Assembly (NCBI RefSeq): GCF_029433105.1
Contig: NZ_JARNTW010000004.1
Span: 270,977 to 334,976, forward strand
Source: Runella sp. MFBS21
GTDB taxonomy: Bacteria; Bacteroidota; Bacteroidia; Cytophagales; Spirosomataceae
Length of the DNA stretch: 64,000 bases
Direction: 5' to 3'
Shown here: one piece after another, positions 42,387 to 52,053 of the stretch
Layout of the letters: every line of letters starts with the position of its first letter
Numbering within the stretch: the first letter of the stretch is position 1
Notes under the pieces: model-generated
What the model was told of the DNA's origin: nothing
The model's input: only the letters and a program-made list of their open reading frames with translations
Database searches by the model: none
Position numbers and translations under genes: made by a program

Positions 42387-44108
42387 TTAGTTACTTTTTG
42401 TAGTAGCTTCATCGCGCAAAGCTCTGCGGAGGATTTTGCCTACATTGGTTTTGGGCAGTTCTGTTCTAAATTCGATATGTTTTGGGCATTTGTAAGCCGT
42501 TAGGTTTTGGCGGCAAAAAGCCATTATCTGCTCCTTGGTGAGATTTTCATCTTTTTTTACTACAAAAATCTTCACAGCTTCGGTGGTTTTTTCGTCAGGT
42601 ACTCCTACGCACGCTACTTCAAGTACACCGGGGCATTGAGCTATTACGTCCTCGATTTCGTTGGGGTATACATTGAAACCCGACACCAAAACCATATCTT
42701 TTTTACGATCTACAATTTTAAAATAACCTTCTGCATCCATCACACCTACATCGCCCGTTTTGAACCATTGGCGACCATCGACGGGGTCGATAAACATGAC
42801 CTTTGCTGTTTCGTCAGGGCGTTTATAATAACCCGGCATGACTTGTGGGCCGTAAGCACAGATTTCGCCTGACTCGCCTACCTCGGCCCAAGTATCATCT
42901 TCGCGTAAAATCCGTAATTCGGTACTAGGAAAAGGTATACCAATAGTACCGATTTTATTAAACTTAGGATCAAGCGGATTGGCCGAAAGCACAGGAGAAG
43001 TCTCCGAAAGTCCGTAGCCTTCGGTGGGAAGATTGCCAGTAAGTTTGTACCAACGTTCGGCTACTACTTTTTGTAATGCCATTCCACCCGCCGACGTAAC
43101 ACGCAGTTTACTAAAGTCTACTTCACCGATACGAGGGTGATTCATAAGACCGTTGAAAAGGGTGTTGAGACCTGTAAAGAGCGTTATTTTATATTTTTTT
43201 AGAATATCAATAAACGCATTCATATCACGCGGATTGGTAATAAGAAGATTCATTCCGCCATTTTTGAGCGCCGATAAAGCATTACAAGTCAATGCATATA
43301 TATGGTACAACGGTAGGGCTGCTACCAAGACATTAGGGTCATTTTCGGGGATTTGCTGGAGCATTGGGCTAAGATAGAAGCAGTTGGCTTCTACATTGGC
43401 GATGATGTTGCGATGCGTGAGCATCGCACCTTTAGATACGCCTGTAGTCCCTCCTGTGTACTGAATAAAAGCCAAGTCTAGGTTGTGAATGCTTGGTTTT
43501 TGATAATTCATCGATGCTCCTTCTCTGACGGCATCCATGAATGATACAGCTTGAGGCAGATAAAACGGCGGAACCATTTTTTTGATATTTTTGACTACAA
43601 AGTTGACAATTTGCTTTTTGGGAAAGCTAAGAGTATCGCCAATTTGAGTTACAAAAACATGCTTGATTTCGGTTTGAGGCAAAACTTTTTCAAGTTTGTC
43701 CGCAAAGTTTGCTAAAATTACAATAGCCTTAGCACCAGAATCTTTAAACTGATGCTCCATCTCGCGGGGAGTATAAAGTGGATTGGTATTAACTATCGTG
43801 AGTCCGGCTCTCAATGCCCCAAATATTGCAATGGGATACTGTATGACATTGGGCATTTGGATTGCTATGCGGTCGCCTTTACTAAGTCCTATTCCTTGAA
43901 GATAAGCAGCAAAATTGCGCGACATTTTATCTAATTCGGCATAAGAAATTTCTTTGCCCATACACGCATAGGAGGGCTTTCTGGCATATTTTTCGAATCC
44001 TTCGTCTATCATTTCCAGCAGCGAGGGGTACACATCTGGATTGATTTCGTAGGGCATCCCTGATGGATAGTACTTTAACCAAGGGAATGTATCGCTGGTG
44101 ACAGTCAT
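42387..44108 (-). CDS. fadD: Long-chain fatty-acid-CoA ligase
   Basis: A 573-residue enzyme that activates fatty acids with ATP and CoA. The AMP-binding motif is IQYTGGTTGVSKGAMLTH near residue 215; the GYGLSETSPVLS block and the GWFKTGDVG-like segment (QWFKTGDVGVMDAEGYF) follow; the C-terminal VDRKKDMVLVSGFNVYPNEIED and PKTNVGKILRRALRD parts carry the catalytic lysine. The length and FadD-type linker fit the long-chain class. It is a single-gene unit; a TATCTTTG box lies 39 bp upstream and a strong terminator downstream. It may support phospholipid remodelling or beta-oxidation. Confidence 0.95.
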   Translation of the reverse strand: MTVTSDTFPWLKYYPSGMPYEINPDVYPSLLEMIDEGFEKYARKPSYACMGKEISYAELDKMSRNFAAYLQGIGLSKGDRIAIQMPNVIQYPIAIFGALRAGLTIVNTNPLYTPREMEHQFKDSGAKAIVILANFADKLEKVLPQTEIKHVFVTQIGDTLSFPKKQIVNFVVKNIKKMVPPFYLPQAVSFMDAVREGASMNYQKPSIHNLDLAFIQYTGGTTGVSKGAMLTHRNIIANVEANCFYLSPMLQQIPENDPNVLVAALPLYHIYALTCNALSALKNGGMNLLITNPRDMNAFIDILKKYKITLFTGLNTLFNGLMNHPRIGEVDFSKLRVTSAGGMALQKVVAERWYKLTGNLPTEGYGLSETSPVLSANPLDPKFNKIGTIGIPFPSTELRILREDDTWAEVGESGEICAYGPQVMPGYYKRPDETAKVMFIDPVDGRQWFKTGDVGVMDAEGYFKIVDRKKDMVLVSGFNVYPNEIEDVIAQCPGVLEVACVGVPDEKTTEAVKIFVVKKDENLTKEQIMAFCRQNLTAYKCPKHIEFRTELPKTNVGKILRRALRDEATTKSN

Positions 44109-44146
44109 AGGGTTTTTGGTTGATGTTTAGAAAAAATTGTACCTTA

Positions 44147-44154
44147 CAAAGATA
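44147..44154 (-). promoter_or_regulatory. Promoter -7 box for fadD
   Basis: TATCTTTG on the minus strand fits TAnnTTTG, 38 bp ahead of the ATG. A TTTG directly before it is too close to be a -33 box. The stretch upstream (44170-44382) has no gene; it is GC-richer than its surroundings, with a GCTC-CGCGC-GAGC hairpin near 44229. Confidence 0.5.
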
Positions 44155-44382
44155 CAAACGAACAAGCATACCCTAAGATTTCAACTTATTTTTCGTAAAT
44201 AAAAAATTAGTAACTACTTAGCAATACGCTCCGCGCGAGCGGCCCCGTAGGCTGTATGCCATAAGCTTTTTGTTAGAAAAGATTTTGCCTACTCAACGAG
44301 TACCCGCTGTGATTGCCTAAAAACATCGCAAAAAATGCTTACAGCTTAAAGCTTAGTGCCTAAGGCTATGTAGTTAAAAAAA

Positions 44383-44592
44383 TTAAAGTCCTAATTCTTG
44401 GCGATTTATATCGAATGCTTGAGCAGACGCCTTCATGATTTCCAATACTTCATGATAGCTAAACAAGCGACCATCCAAATAAGCTTGTTCTTCAGGCTTA
44501 GCAAATGCTTTTGTGCCTTGCAAATCACGGATGTTTTGGTGCAAGGAAATGAGGACATCAGGAAAAAAATCGACAAATTGCTCAGAAGACAT
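44383..44592 (-). CDS. Small protein of unknown function
   Basis: A 69-residue soluble acidic protein, mostly helical: MSSEQFVDFFPDVLISLHQNIRD, then EEQAYLDGRLFSYHEVLEIMKASAQAFDI. The ATG at 44592 is preferred; a further 16 codons are open upstream to 44640. I do not recognise a family. Position between divergent-free minus-strand neighbours (OmpA upstream, fadD 274 bp downstream) says nothing about its role. The amphipathic helices suggest a binding partner. Confidence 0.65.
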   Translation of the reverse strand: MSSEQFVDFFPDVLISLHQNIRDLQGTKAFAKPEEQAYLDGRLFSYHEVLEIMKASAQAFDINRQELGL

Positions 44593-44695
44593 CTCTTGGT
44601 GTTTTTCGTTTGTGATGTAAATAACGTCTAAAACCACCAAAATTTTAGTTTTTTTCGTCTCTTTAGTTCGTAAAATAATCGTTAAGTATTGAGCT

Positions 44696-46702
44696 TTACT
44701 TTTTAAGAATGGTAAACTCTACTCTTCGATTTACTTTACGATTTTCTTCGGTTGTGTTAGGAGCTAGGGGGCGAGTGGGGCCATAGCCTTTGGTCTGAAT
44801 TCGAGCTTGCTCGATGTTTTTGGAGATAAGATAGCGTTTTACTTCTTCTACACGGTCTTTTGAAAGCTGTACATTAGCATTGAAGTCACCTACATTGTCG
44901 GTATGGCCTTCTATTAAAATTTCCATATCGGCGTTTTCAGTCATCATTTGGGCGATTCGGTCGAGCTCAGGTAGAGACGAAGGCAAAAGGTCAAATTTGC
45001 TTTGTGCAAAACGAATGGTATTGAGGGTGATTTTTTTGCCGATTTCAATAGGGGTAAGCACTATTTCTCGTCTAATTTCGCGGTATTGGTTTTCTTGGCT
45101 CAAATCAATCGTCATACCACTGGCTTGGTAGCCTTTGTGCTGGGCGGTAAGGTTATATTGTTTTTTGGTATCTAATATCATCTTAAAATCGCCCACTTCG
45201 GGGTCGTAATCGAGGACTTGAGGTGTTTGCTTTTGCTCGGTATCTTCTACAATGACTTGTGCTTGGAGAGGCCGTTTGGTGAGTTGGTCTATTACAGTGC
45301 CTTTTAAGATGACGGTAGGATTGGGGCGGATGGGTTCGGGGAGTTTTACCCTAAAAATATCAAATTCACCTAATGAATTTTCGGACGAACAGAAATAGGC
45401 GTAAGCACCCGATGCCGGGATTGTGAAATGTGCTTCGAAGTCAAAAGTATTGAAAGCAGGGCCGAGGTTTTCGGGCTCCGACCATTTTTTCCAAGTATCA
45501 TCTAGGCGTCGGCTTACGTAAATATCCATTTCACCATAGCCACTGCGGCCATTTGAGGTAAAATATAAGGTTTGATTATCGGTCGCTAAAAAGGGAGTAT
45601 ACTCATCGTCGGCAGTATTGATACTCACTCCCATATTGGTGGGAGAAGACCATTTGCCGTCGGTTTGTAGGAAAGATACGTACAAGTCAGAGCCTCCGAG
45701 GGTATTGGCATCTTGAAGCGATAGCACCATTACTTTACCATTAGGGCTGATATAAAATCCTGAGAATGAGTGTTCGTTAACATAGTTTTGGAGCCCTAAT
45801 TGTTGCGGAAAACTCCATCCGTTGCGGTTTTTGTGACTTACCGATACTCCTTTGGATAGGGCTCCGTCTGGATGATAAATATTCATCAGCAAAGCAGTGC
45901 GGTCATCGGGCGAAATGTAGCAAATCGAGTTTTCTTGTAGATTGTTGATAGGCGACCCCATGTTTTTGGCGTATTGCCATACTCCGTTTTTTTCTTCGGC
46001 ATACCATACATCATAGTCTTCTTTGGCGCGGAGGTTGCCGGGATGATCGTAACGAGTAAAATAAATCGTGTGCCCATCAGGCGAAATAACTGGGGCTACT
46101 TCGTTGGCTTTGGAATTGACGTTGGGACCTAGATTTTCTTTTTTGAGTTCTTTGGGAACATTCTTAGCTACGTTGATTTGGGCTTCCACGGGGTTTTCAC
46201 TAGCTGAGATGCCAATAGCATCTATTTCGTTCCAACCGTTTACGAGCTTGGTATCTAGCACCACCTTGACAGCGGCTACTTTGTAGGTAGAAAGCTGTGG
46301 GAGCCATACTCGAAACATGCCAGCGTTGCGTTCTGAGGTCGTGTTTTTGGATTTGTAAATTTGATATTCGTTGCCTTGAGTATCATATACAAAGACTTTA
46401 TCAATGCACCCTCCGCCAAAATTTTCACCAATAGCCACCTGTCTGACTGCGGTGGGTGTTTCAAAACTCACTTTGAGCCATTCTTCGCCCGCATTTGGGG
46501 AAGACGCCCGCCAAGCTGAGGCGCCGCTCTCGGCTTGGGGAAGTTTGTTGGGTTTTCCTAAAACTTGTACGGCTCGGTATTGTTGGCCACTGCCTTGGGT
46601 ATACTCAGACGACATCCCTACGACTTTCGATGCCCATTGAACAGACTGCGCCTGTAGACTGCTATAGGCAAAACACACGAATAAATATGAAAATATGCGC
46701 AT
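44696..46702 (-). CDS. PD40-repeat / OmpA-domain outer-membrane protein
   Basis: A 668-residue exported protein with signal peptide (about 1-18). Residues about 20-165 are a discoidin-like (F5/8 type C-like) beta domain. About 190-440 hold WD40-like PD40 blades: NEVAPVISPDGHTIYFTR, SGFYISPNGKVMVLS, EYTPFLATDNQTLYFTSNG. A carboxypeptidase-regulatory-like domain (about 465-540) and an OmpA domain (about 555-668; LIEGHTDNVGDFNANVQLSKDRVEEVK) complete it. PD40-OmpA fusions are common in Bacteroidota and some link to gliding or T9SS (PorE-like), but I cannot assign that here. An inverted repeat covers its start codon. Confidence 0.88.
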   Translation of the reverse strand: MRIFSYLFVCFAYSSLQAQSVQWASKVVGMSSEYTQGSGQQYRAVQVLGKPNKLPQAESGASAWRASSPNAGEEWLKVSFETPTAVRQVAIGENFGGGCIDKVFVYDTQGNEYQIYKSKNTTSERNAGMFRVWLPQLSTYKVAAVKVVLDTKLVNGWNEIDAIGISASENPVEAQINVAKNVPKELKKENLGPNVNSKANEVAPVISPDGHTIYFTRYDHPGNLRAKEDYDVWYAEEKNGVWQYAKNMGSPINNLQENSICYISPDDRTALLMNIYHPDGALSKGVSVSHKNRNGWSFPQQLGLQNYVNEHSFSGFYISPNGKVMVLSLQDANTLGGSDLYVSFLQTDGKWSSPTNMGVSINTADDEYTPFLATDNQTLYFTSNGRSGYGEMDIYVSRRLDDTWKKWSEPENLGPAFNTFDFEAHFTIPASGAYAYFCSSENSLGEFDIFRVKLPEPIRPNPTVILKGTVIDQLTKRPLQAQVIVEDTEQKQTPQVLDYDPEVGDFKMILDTKKQYNLTAQHKGYQASGMTIDLSQENQYREIRREIVLTPIEIGKKITLNTIRFAQSKFDLLPSSLPELDRIAQMMTENADMEILIEGHTDNVGDFNANVQLSKDRVEEVKRYLISKNIEQARIQTKGYGPTRPLAPNTTEENRKVNRRVEFTILKK

Positions 46703-46733
46703 ATTAGCTGGCTTTTTGAGCTGATGCGCATAT
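46693..46733 (-). repeat. Inverted repeat across the PD40-OmpA start codon
   Basis: ATATGCGCAT (46693-46702) and ATGCGCATAT (46724-46733) are complementary arms, with a second AGCT/AGCT pair inside. The gene's ATG is in the first arm, so a message with this leader could fold over its own start. Each arm also contains the palindrome ATGCGCAT, so it could instead be a doubled protein site. Confidence 0.6.
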
Positions 46734-46830
46734 ATCGTGCCAAATCTTCGTTTTTATCACCAATGGGCAGTTGGCGGATATAAGATTAGTAGGCGTAAGC
46801 TATTAAAAAGGATTGATGCTTAGGCGTTTA

Positions 46831-47160
46831 TCAAAGAAGTTCGTCGCTTGGATTCCAGAAGTGTTTTTTGAAGTCTATGATTTTATCCTCTTTGACCACA
46901 ATGCCCTCTGCTGAAAGCAAATCCTCCATGGCGGTAGGACTTCCGAAGAAGTGTTTGCCTGACAAAATACCGTTACGGTTTACTACGCGGTGAGCAGGTA
47001 CATCTGGCATTCCATGACAGGCGTTCATTGCCCATCCTACCATACGTGCACTAAGCTTAGAACCCAAAAAAGCAGCAATCGCTCCATAAGATGTGACGCG
47101 TCCCTCAGGAATCTGTCTTACTACCTCATATACATCGTTGAAGAAATTTTTGGGTTCCAC
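46831..47160 (-). CDS. Alkyltransferase-like (ATL) DNA-binding protein
   Basis: A 109-residue protein of the MGMT DNA-binding domain. The DNA-reading helix (SARMVGWAMNAC) and the active-site loop are present, but the loop reads PAHRVVNRNG, with Ala56 in place of the acceptor Cys of PCHRV. This is the hallmark of alkyltransferase-like proteins, which bind O6-alkylguanine without removing the alkyl group and hand it to nucleotide excision repair. It is the last gene of a minus-strand operon with O-methyltransferase, LysM/transglycosylase and DUF3109; the DUF3109 stop is one base upstream. Confidence 0.9.
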   Translation of the reverse strand: MEPKNFFNDVYEVVRQIPEGRVTSYGAIAAFLGSKLSARMVGWAMNACHGMPDVPAHRVVNRNGILSGKHFFGSPTAMEDLLSAEGIVVKEDKIIDFKKHFWNPSDELL

Positions 47161-47161
47161 T

Positions 47162-47740
47162 TTAAGCGGGTGATGATGATTTACTTTCGATTTTATGTAC
47201 TAATTCTTGATACCAACTTTCCCCGTATTTGGTGATAAGTGGGTCTTTTAGAAATTTATAAATAGGCACTCCTAATTCACGTCCGTTGTGGCAGGCGGGT
47301 TTGCAAATATGCCAACGGTCGTAGTTGAGAGCATCAAAATGATCATATTTAGTAATTCTAATGGGGTACAAATAGCAAGAAATGGGTTTTCGAAAAGCGA
47401 TTTTTCCGTCTAAAAAAGCTTGTTCGATGCCACATTTCAAAATCCCTTTTTTATCATAAATTGCGTAGGCACATTCGCGACCATTGACTGTGGTAGTGAC
47501 ATAGTCGCCATCTGAGTCTTGCTCATAGAGCCCTTGGGTTTCGAGGGCTTCTATGCCTTTTTGATTGAGGTAAGGTTTTACCAGAGGATAGACCTCTTCT
47601 AGTACTTCTAACTCTGACTCAGCCAAAGGTGCGCCCAAATCTCCTTCTACACAGCATGCACCTTTGCATTTAGTAAGTTCACACACAAAAAACTGATCCG
47701 CTACATCATCGCTGATGACGGTGTTGTCAATCACTATCAT
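47162..47740 (-). CDS. DUF3109 cysteine-rich protein
   Basis: A 192-residue protein of the DUF3109 family. It is Cys-rich: [14 protein letters not shown] near the N-terminus, [26 protein letters not shown] and [10 protein letters not shown]. The Cys spacing is like that of the YkgJ zinc/iron cluster group (CxxxCxxxC with later Cys), so a metal is likely bound. The role is unknown. Its ATG overlaps the stop of the LysM protein by 4 bp, so translation is coupled, and the ATL gene starts right after it. Confidence 0.85.
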   Translation of the reverse strand: MIVIDNTVISDDVADQFFVCELTKCKGACCVEGDLGAPLAESELEVLEEVYPLVKPYLNQKGIEALETQGLYEQDSDGDYVTTTVNGRECAYAIYDKKGILKCGIEQAFLDGKIAFRKPISCYLYPIRITKYDHFDALNYDRWHICKPACHNGRELGVPIYKFLKDPLITKYGESWYQELVHKIESKSSSPA

Positions 47741-49908
47741 TGTTTTTTAATCTTGAGTTGTTGGCCTATTTTCACTCCATTATCGCTGAGGCCATTCCAT
47801 TCTTTGATATCATCAATCTTGACCCCATACTTTTGGGAAATACTAAACATAGTTTCTTTGGGAGCTACGGTATGTGTCAAAAATTCTTCCTTGGTAGGTT
47901 GTTGTGAAATGGTGTTACCTACGGGTGAAATTTTAATTTTTTGTCCTACTGCAAGCTTAGAGTCAAGAGTCAAATTGTTCCAATACAAAACATCATTGAC
48001 TGTTACATCATACATTTTTGAAATACTAAAATACGTTTGACCCGCTTCTACTACGTGGACGATCGTCTTAGCGCTTCCTGAGGAAGCTGGGGTAGGAGTG
48101 GTAGTTTTAGGCTTGGTTGCAGTGCTAGAAGCAGGAGGCGTAGTCGTTGACTTGCTAGTAGAAGCAGTAGTATTGTTTTTGTTAGAAGCCGCAGGGCGTG
48201 TATTATTGGTTTTAGCTTTGCTTGCTTCTTCTTCATCGTTAATAATTACTACTTTATCGTCGTCGTTTGGATTGAATGAGGGTGCACGGCGATTTGGTTT
48301 TGTAGAAGTCGAAGGTGTATTGGTTTTAGGCGAGTTTGTTGGGATAGAGTTTACATCAGTAATCTCTACTCCATCACCCGAATCAGGCAACGACTTGTTG
48401 GTATCGTTGCTAGGAGGCGTATCTGCCATTTTGGGCGTATATACTTTACGTTCAGAAGGGTTTTGAGGAATTTTGTTGGTGTTGTTATTGGCGGGAGGGT
48501 TGGAAGGCAACTCAGTAGAGGTTGAAAATGTTTCCTGCGTAGCAATCCGAGGCTGCGATTTATTGACACCAGGTCTCCATTCATCTTCTAGGGGGATTTC
48601 AATCACTTCGACGGGTGTATTTTTGGGGCGACGCTTCGCTAACCACAGCACACGACCTGTTTGGGGGCGTTGGTTACGATTGTCCATGCGATTGTATTTG
48701 ACCAAATTTTTGATTCTTATTCCATAAATCTGCGATACTTTCCACAGCGACTCTCCATCACGTACGGTATGAAAAGGTACGGCTGCTTTTTTGTTCTTTT
48801 TGGCTAAATAATAGACGCTACCCGGCACGATAGGGTCGCGCTCAGACATATCGTTGTACCGCAAAAAACTACTGAAACTTACTTTCGCTTTGCGAGCAAG
48901 GCTTTCGATATTGTCGCTGTTGTCGGCCATAATACCAGGTAAACCGTTGATTTCGTATAAAAGCAGGCTACTACTATAGCCTTGAGCCCGATTCAAGATA
49001 GGAAACCCAATGTCTTTTTGGGTAAAATTGTCACGTTGATTAGGTGTTTTCAACGAAGCCAAGCGGCTACGGGTATTAGAAAGTTGATCGTTGTTGACGG
49101 GAATAATCAACGAATATTCTTTATCAGAAGGAATATCATTGCCAGTAACCCAGCGGTTGTGAGTACGTAATGTGACTTCGTCAATTTCAACCTCAGATGC
49201 AATAGAGGCCAAGGTACGTCCGCTCGCTTTAGGGTATTCAAGAAGGGCGATAGTATTGGGTGATTGATAGCGGTCTATAGAAGATTCAATAGCGATTTTG
49301 TGGGCCAAAAATCTCAAAATATAGCGATCAGACTTTCCATTAAGTTGGACTTCTCTGGCATATGCCCACTCCGTAGGGATAGTTTTGCTAATGCCACCTG
49401 CTCCTAAATAATAAGAATAAAGAGACGCAATCCAGTTGTTGAATTGGATGTTGCTTTTTTTGAGGTATTGAGCAGCAGCACGGGTAGAAGAAATGATGTT
49501 TTTCCGTTCGTCTACTTGGTCATTTACGCGAAGACCATAATCGACGGCTGTCTCTTTTTTAAACTGCCAAAAACCTACTGCATTAGAAGCAGACACCGCA
49601 TCAGGCTGTAAGCCGCTTTCTTGTACTGCCAAAAATTTAAAATCTACCGGAACATCCTCATCAATCAAAACACCTTCAATAAGCGGGAAAAACATGACGC
49701 AACGGTCGAGTTTAGCATCCCAAAATTTTTTATTGCCCAATAGCGCCTTTACATCAGACTGAATCACGGCTCGGGCGTCTTCGTCTAGTTGGATATTCAT
49801 ACCTGCAAATCCCACACTACGAGGGATGGTAGGGATGGTATTTTGTGCCCACAGTAGAACTACCGAGTAAAGAGAAATTAATGTGGTTAGGGTGGCGATA
49901 CGTTTCAT
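47737..49908 (-). CDS. LysM-containing lytic transglycosylase (MltD-like)
   Basis: A 723-residue exported wall enzyme. The ATG at 49908 is chosen for its signal peptide (about 1-22). A family 1 lytic transglycosylase domain covers about 85-235: [33 protein letters not shown] with the catalytic Glu, then [13 protein letters not shown] weak LysM follows; then clear LysM repeats at [19 protein letters not shown] (mid-chain), [18 protein letters not shown] and [18 protein letters not shown] (C-terminal), separated by a long Thr/Ser/Asn/Pro-rich linker (about 460-620). It cuts glycan strands without water, and the LysMs bind peptidoglycan. Between O-methyltransferase and DUF3109 in an operon. Confidence 0.93.
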   Translation of the reverse strand: MKRIATLTTLISLYSVVLLWAQNTIPTIPRSVGFAGMNIQLDEDARAVIQSDVKALLGNKKFWDAKLDRCVMFFPLIEGVLIDEDVPVDFKFLAVQESGLQPDAVSASNAVGFWQFKKETAVDYGLRVNDQVDERKNIISSTRAAAQYLKKSNIQFNNWIASLYSYYLGAGGISKTIPTEWAYAREVQLNGKSDRYILRFLAHKIAIESSIDRYQSPNTIALLEYPKASGRTLASIASEVEIDEVTLRTHNRWVTGNDIPSDKEYSLIIPVNNDQLSNTRSRLASLKTPNQRDNFTQKDIGFPILNRAQGYSSSLLLYEINGLPGIMADNSDNIESLARKAKVSFSSFLRYNDMSERDPIVPGSVYYLAKKNKKAAVPFHTVRDGESLWKVSQIYGIRIKNLVKYNRMDNRNQRPQTGRVLWLAKRRPKNTPVEVIEIPLEDEWRPGVNKSQPRIATQETFSTSTELPSNPPANNNTNKIPQNPSERKVYTPKMADTPPSNDTNKSLPDSGDGVEITDVNSIPTNSPKTNTPSTSTKPNRRAPSFNPNDDDKVVIINDEEEASKAKTNNTRPAASNKNNTTASTSKSTTTPPASSTATKPKTTTPTPASSGSAKTIVHVVEAGQTYFSISKMYDVTVNDVLYWNNLTLDSKLAVGQKIKISPVGNTISQQPTKEEFLTHTVAPKETMFSISQKYGVKIDDIKEWNGLSDNGVKIGQQLKIKKQ

Positions 49909-49928
49909 CTTTTTCGTTCTGCTAAATG

Positions 49929-50570
49929 TTAGTGTTTCCAAGCAATCAGAAGGCCGTCTCTAATAGGAAGAAGGATGTTGCTGACGCGTGAATCTTGATG
50001 AATTTTTTGATTAAAATCTAAAAGTGCTTGAGTGTCTTTGTCTATTTTCTTATCAGTTTGCGCTACTTTTCCACTCCAAAGAACATTGTCAGCAATGATT
50101 ACTCCACCTTTGCGAACTTTGTCAAATACCAAGTCATAATACAAGCTATAGTTGAGCTTATCGGCGTCTATAAACACTAAATCGAAGGTGTCAGATAAAG
50201 TTTGGATTTCTTCGGCGGCATTCGCGATTCTAAAATCTATCTGGTGGCCGAAGGGGGAATTATTAAAAAACTTACGGGTAAAATCATATAGTTCTTCATT
50301 GACATCAATCGTAACCAATAGGCCATCATCACTGAGTCCTTCTGCCAAACAGAGAGCTGAGTAGCCTGTGTAAGTCCCGATTTCGAGGATGCGACGCGGG
50401 CGTATCATAGTCGAAAACAGCGACAATAATCGACCTTGCAAATGCCCCGAAAGCATTCGAGGTTGAAGTACTTTAGCGTGAGTTTCACGATTGAGTTGTG
50501 CCAGTAGTGGGCTTTCAGCCGACGTATGTGCCAGCGCATAAGCTTCTATAGCTGCAGGCAAAAAATCCAT
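49929..50570 (-). CDS. O-methyltransferase (SAM-dependent, caffeoyl-CoA type)
   Basis: A 213-residue cytosolic O-methyltransferase of family 3 (catechol/caffeoyl-CoA OMT type). Motif I is ILEIGTYTGYSALCLAEGL near residue 62, followed by VTIDVNEEL and the metal-site DLVFIDADKLNY and VIIADNVLWSGKV. The length matches bacterial members such as TrmR/YrrM, which methylates tRNA wobble 5-hydroxyuridine, so that tRNA role is a good candidate but not proven. First gene of the operon with LysM/transglycosylase (20 bp downstream), DUF3109 and ATL. Confidence 0.88.
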   Translation of the reverse strand: MDFLPAAIEAYALAHTSAESPLLAQLNRETHAKVLQPRMLSGHLQGRLLSLFSTMIRPRRILEIGTYTGYSALCLAEGLSDDGLLVTIDVNEELYDFTRKFFNNSPFGHQIDFRIANAAEEIQTLSDTFDLVFIDADKLNYSLYYDLVFDKVRKGGVIIADNVLWSGKVAQTDKKIDKDTQALLDFNQKIHQDSRVSNILLPIRDGLLIAWKH

Positions 50571-50685
50571 TCAGTACATTTTGTTTCAACAAATATAAAC
50601 GAAAAAGAAGCAAAATTGGGTATAAAGAGGCTATTTTTATCGTACGGCTACTATTTGTATGAAGCAATAAATGTACTAAGAAATT

Positions 50686-51924
50686 TTACTCAGCTTCGGG
50701 CAAAAAAGTAAGAGTACTCCAGTGGCGCTCGTCAAACATCTCTTGGGCAATGTCTTGTAGTTGAGAGGCTTGTACGGCTTCGATTTCGGCAAAAATTTCG
50801 GGTAAAGAATCCACTTTGCCGGTGTCTAAGATACTTTTGGCCATCATCAGCATAAAACTTTGATTTCCTTCTTCCGACATTGCTAGTTGCCCCATTAGTT
50901 GTACTTTCAAATTGTGTAACTGAGTAGTAGTAAGGGGTTTTTCTCTTAGTTGGCGTAGTTCGCGGTAGATAAGGGAAGTTGCTTTATCAAGATTTTTGGG
51001 TTCTGTTCCAAAAAACACTCCCAAAAAACCAGTATCTAAATAAGGTGAATAGTTGGCTTCTATCGAATAAACAAACCCGTATTTTTCGCGCAGGGTCATG
51101 TTGAAACGCGAATTGAGACCTGGCCCACCGAGCAAATTGACCAGCATAAAAAAGGGAAGACGCTTATCGTCCATGAGGGCATAAGAAGGTCGTCCCATGG
51201 CTACTTGGGCTTGGGTCATGCCGCGGGCTACTTTCAATGATTGAGGCACGTAGATTTCGGGGGAAGTACGGACGCGTGTGGTGGTGCGGTGCGGCAAATC
51301 ATACAAATACTTTTCGGCTTGTTTGATGGCCTTCTTAAAAGGAAGATTACTTACCAATGATACCACGATTCGTTCGGTATCAAGGTTTTCGGAAATGAAA
51401 TTTTGAAAATCTTCTCTTCTAAAAGAATTGACACTTTCGGGCGTCCCCAGGATATTACGCCCTAACTGATGATTTTGAAAAACCACTTCATCAAACTCAT
51501 CCTGAATCGCATCTTCGGGAGAGTCGTAGTACATGGCCATTTCTTCTAGGATAACTCCTCGCTCTTTTTCGATTTGTTTTTCGGGAAAAATCGAGTGAAA
51601 TGCAATATCAGACAAAAGCTCGATCGCTTTGTCGCTGTGCGATGCTAGCAACGAAGCATGAAAACATACTTTTTCTTTGGTAGTATAAGCATTAAGCTCA
51701 CCGCCCACCGTTTCGAGACGATTGATGATGTGGTACGACTTGCGTTTTTGGGTACCTTTGAAAGCCATGTGTTCCCAAAAATGCGCTAATCCTTGTTGGT
51801 GTGCTTGTTCATCTCGACTACCAATGTCGAGCATAATGCCCCAATGGGCTATTTGGGTATGGGGTACTTGTTTGTGTACGACACGAATGCCATTGGGCAA
51901 AGTGTGTAAGCGGTATTCTTCCAT
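50686..51924 (-). CDS. M16-family zinc peptidase
   Basis: A 412-residue pitrilysin-like peptidase. The inverted zinc motif is HFWEH (H48, E51, H52), with the third ligand Glu in the later ERGVILEEMAMY helix. A second half-domain lacks the zinc motif and carries the RxTLREKYGFVYSIEANY-type strand near the C-terminal portion, the family's substrate-binding signature. No signal peptide is evident, so a cytosolic or membrane-side location is likely. Members cut short peptides or process precursors. It lies between divergent TrmH-type and convergent-free O-methyltransferase genes, 115 bp upstream of the latter, so it may have its own promoter. Confidence 0.93.
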   Translation of the reverse strand: MEEYRLHTLPNGIRVVHKQVPHTQIAHWGIMLDIGSRDEQAHQQGLAHFWEHMAFKGTQKRKSYHIINRLETVGGELNAYTTKEKVCFHASLLASHSDKAIELLSDIAFHSIFPEKQIEKERGVILEEMAMYYDSPEDAIQDEFDEVVFQNHQLGRNILGTPESVNSFRREDFQNFISENLDTERIVVSLVSNLPFKKAIKQAEKYLYDLPHRTTTRVRTSPEIYVPQSLKVARGMTQAQVAMGRPSYALMDDKRLPFFMLVNLLGGPGLNSRFNMTLREKYGFVYSIEANYSPYLDTGFLGVFFGTEPKNLDKATSLIYRELRQLREKPLTTTQLHNLKVQLMGQLAMSEEGNQSFMLMMAKSILDTGKVDSLPEIFAEIEAVQASQLQDIAQEMFDERHWSTLTFLPEAE

Positions 51925-51975
51925 TCTACGTTTTTAATCACTAGTACAAAGGTAACAGTTTTTGACGGATGCTAG

Positions 51976-52005
51976 TTTCCGACTGTGATATTCTGCCTAC
52001 TTTTG
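51976..52005 (+). promoter_or_regulatory. Promoter for the TrmH-family gene
   Basis: TACTTTTG at 51998-52005 fits TAnnTTTG, with TTTC at 51976-51979 as an approximate -33 box 18 bp upstream. The ATG at 52054 is 48 bp downstream. Confidence 0.5.
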
Positions 52006-52053
52006 TAGCTTCAGACTCTGTGTCAGAATTTGCTAACTTGTAATTTTTCAAAA

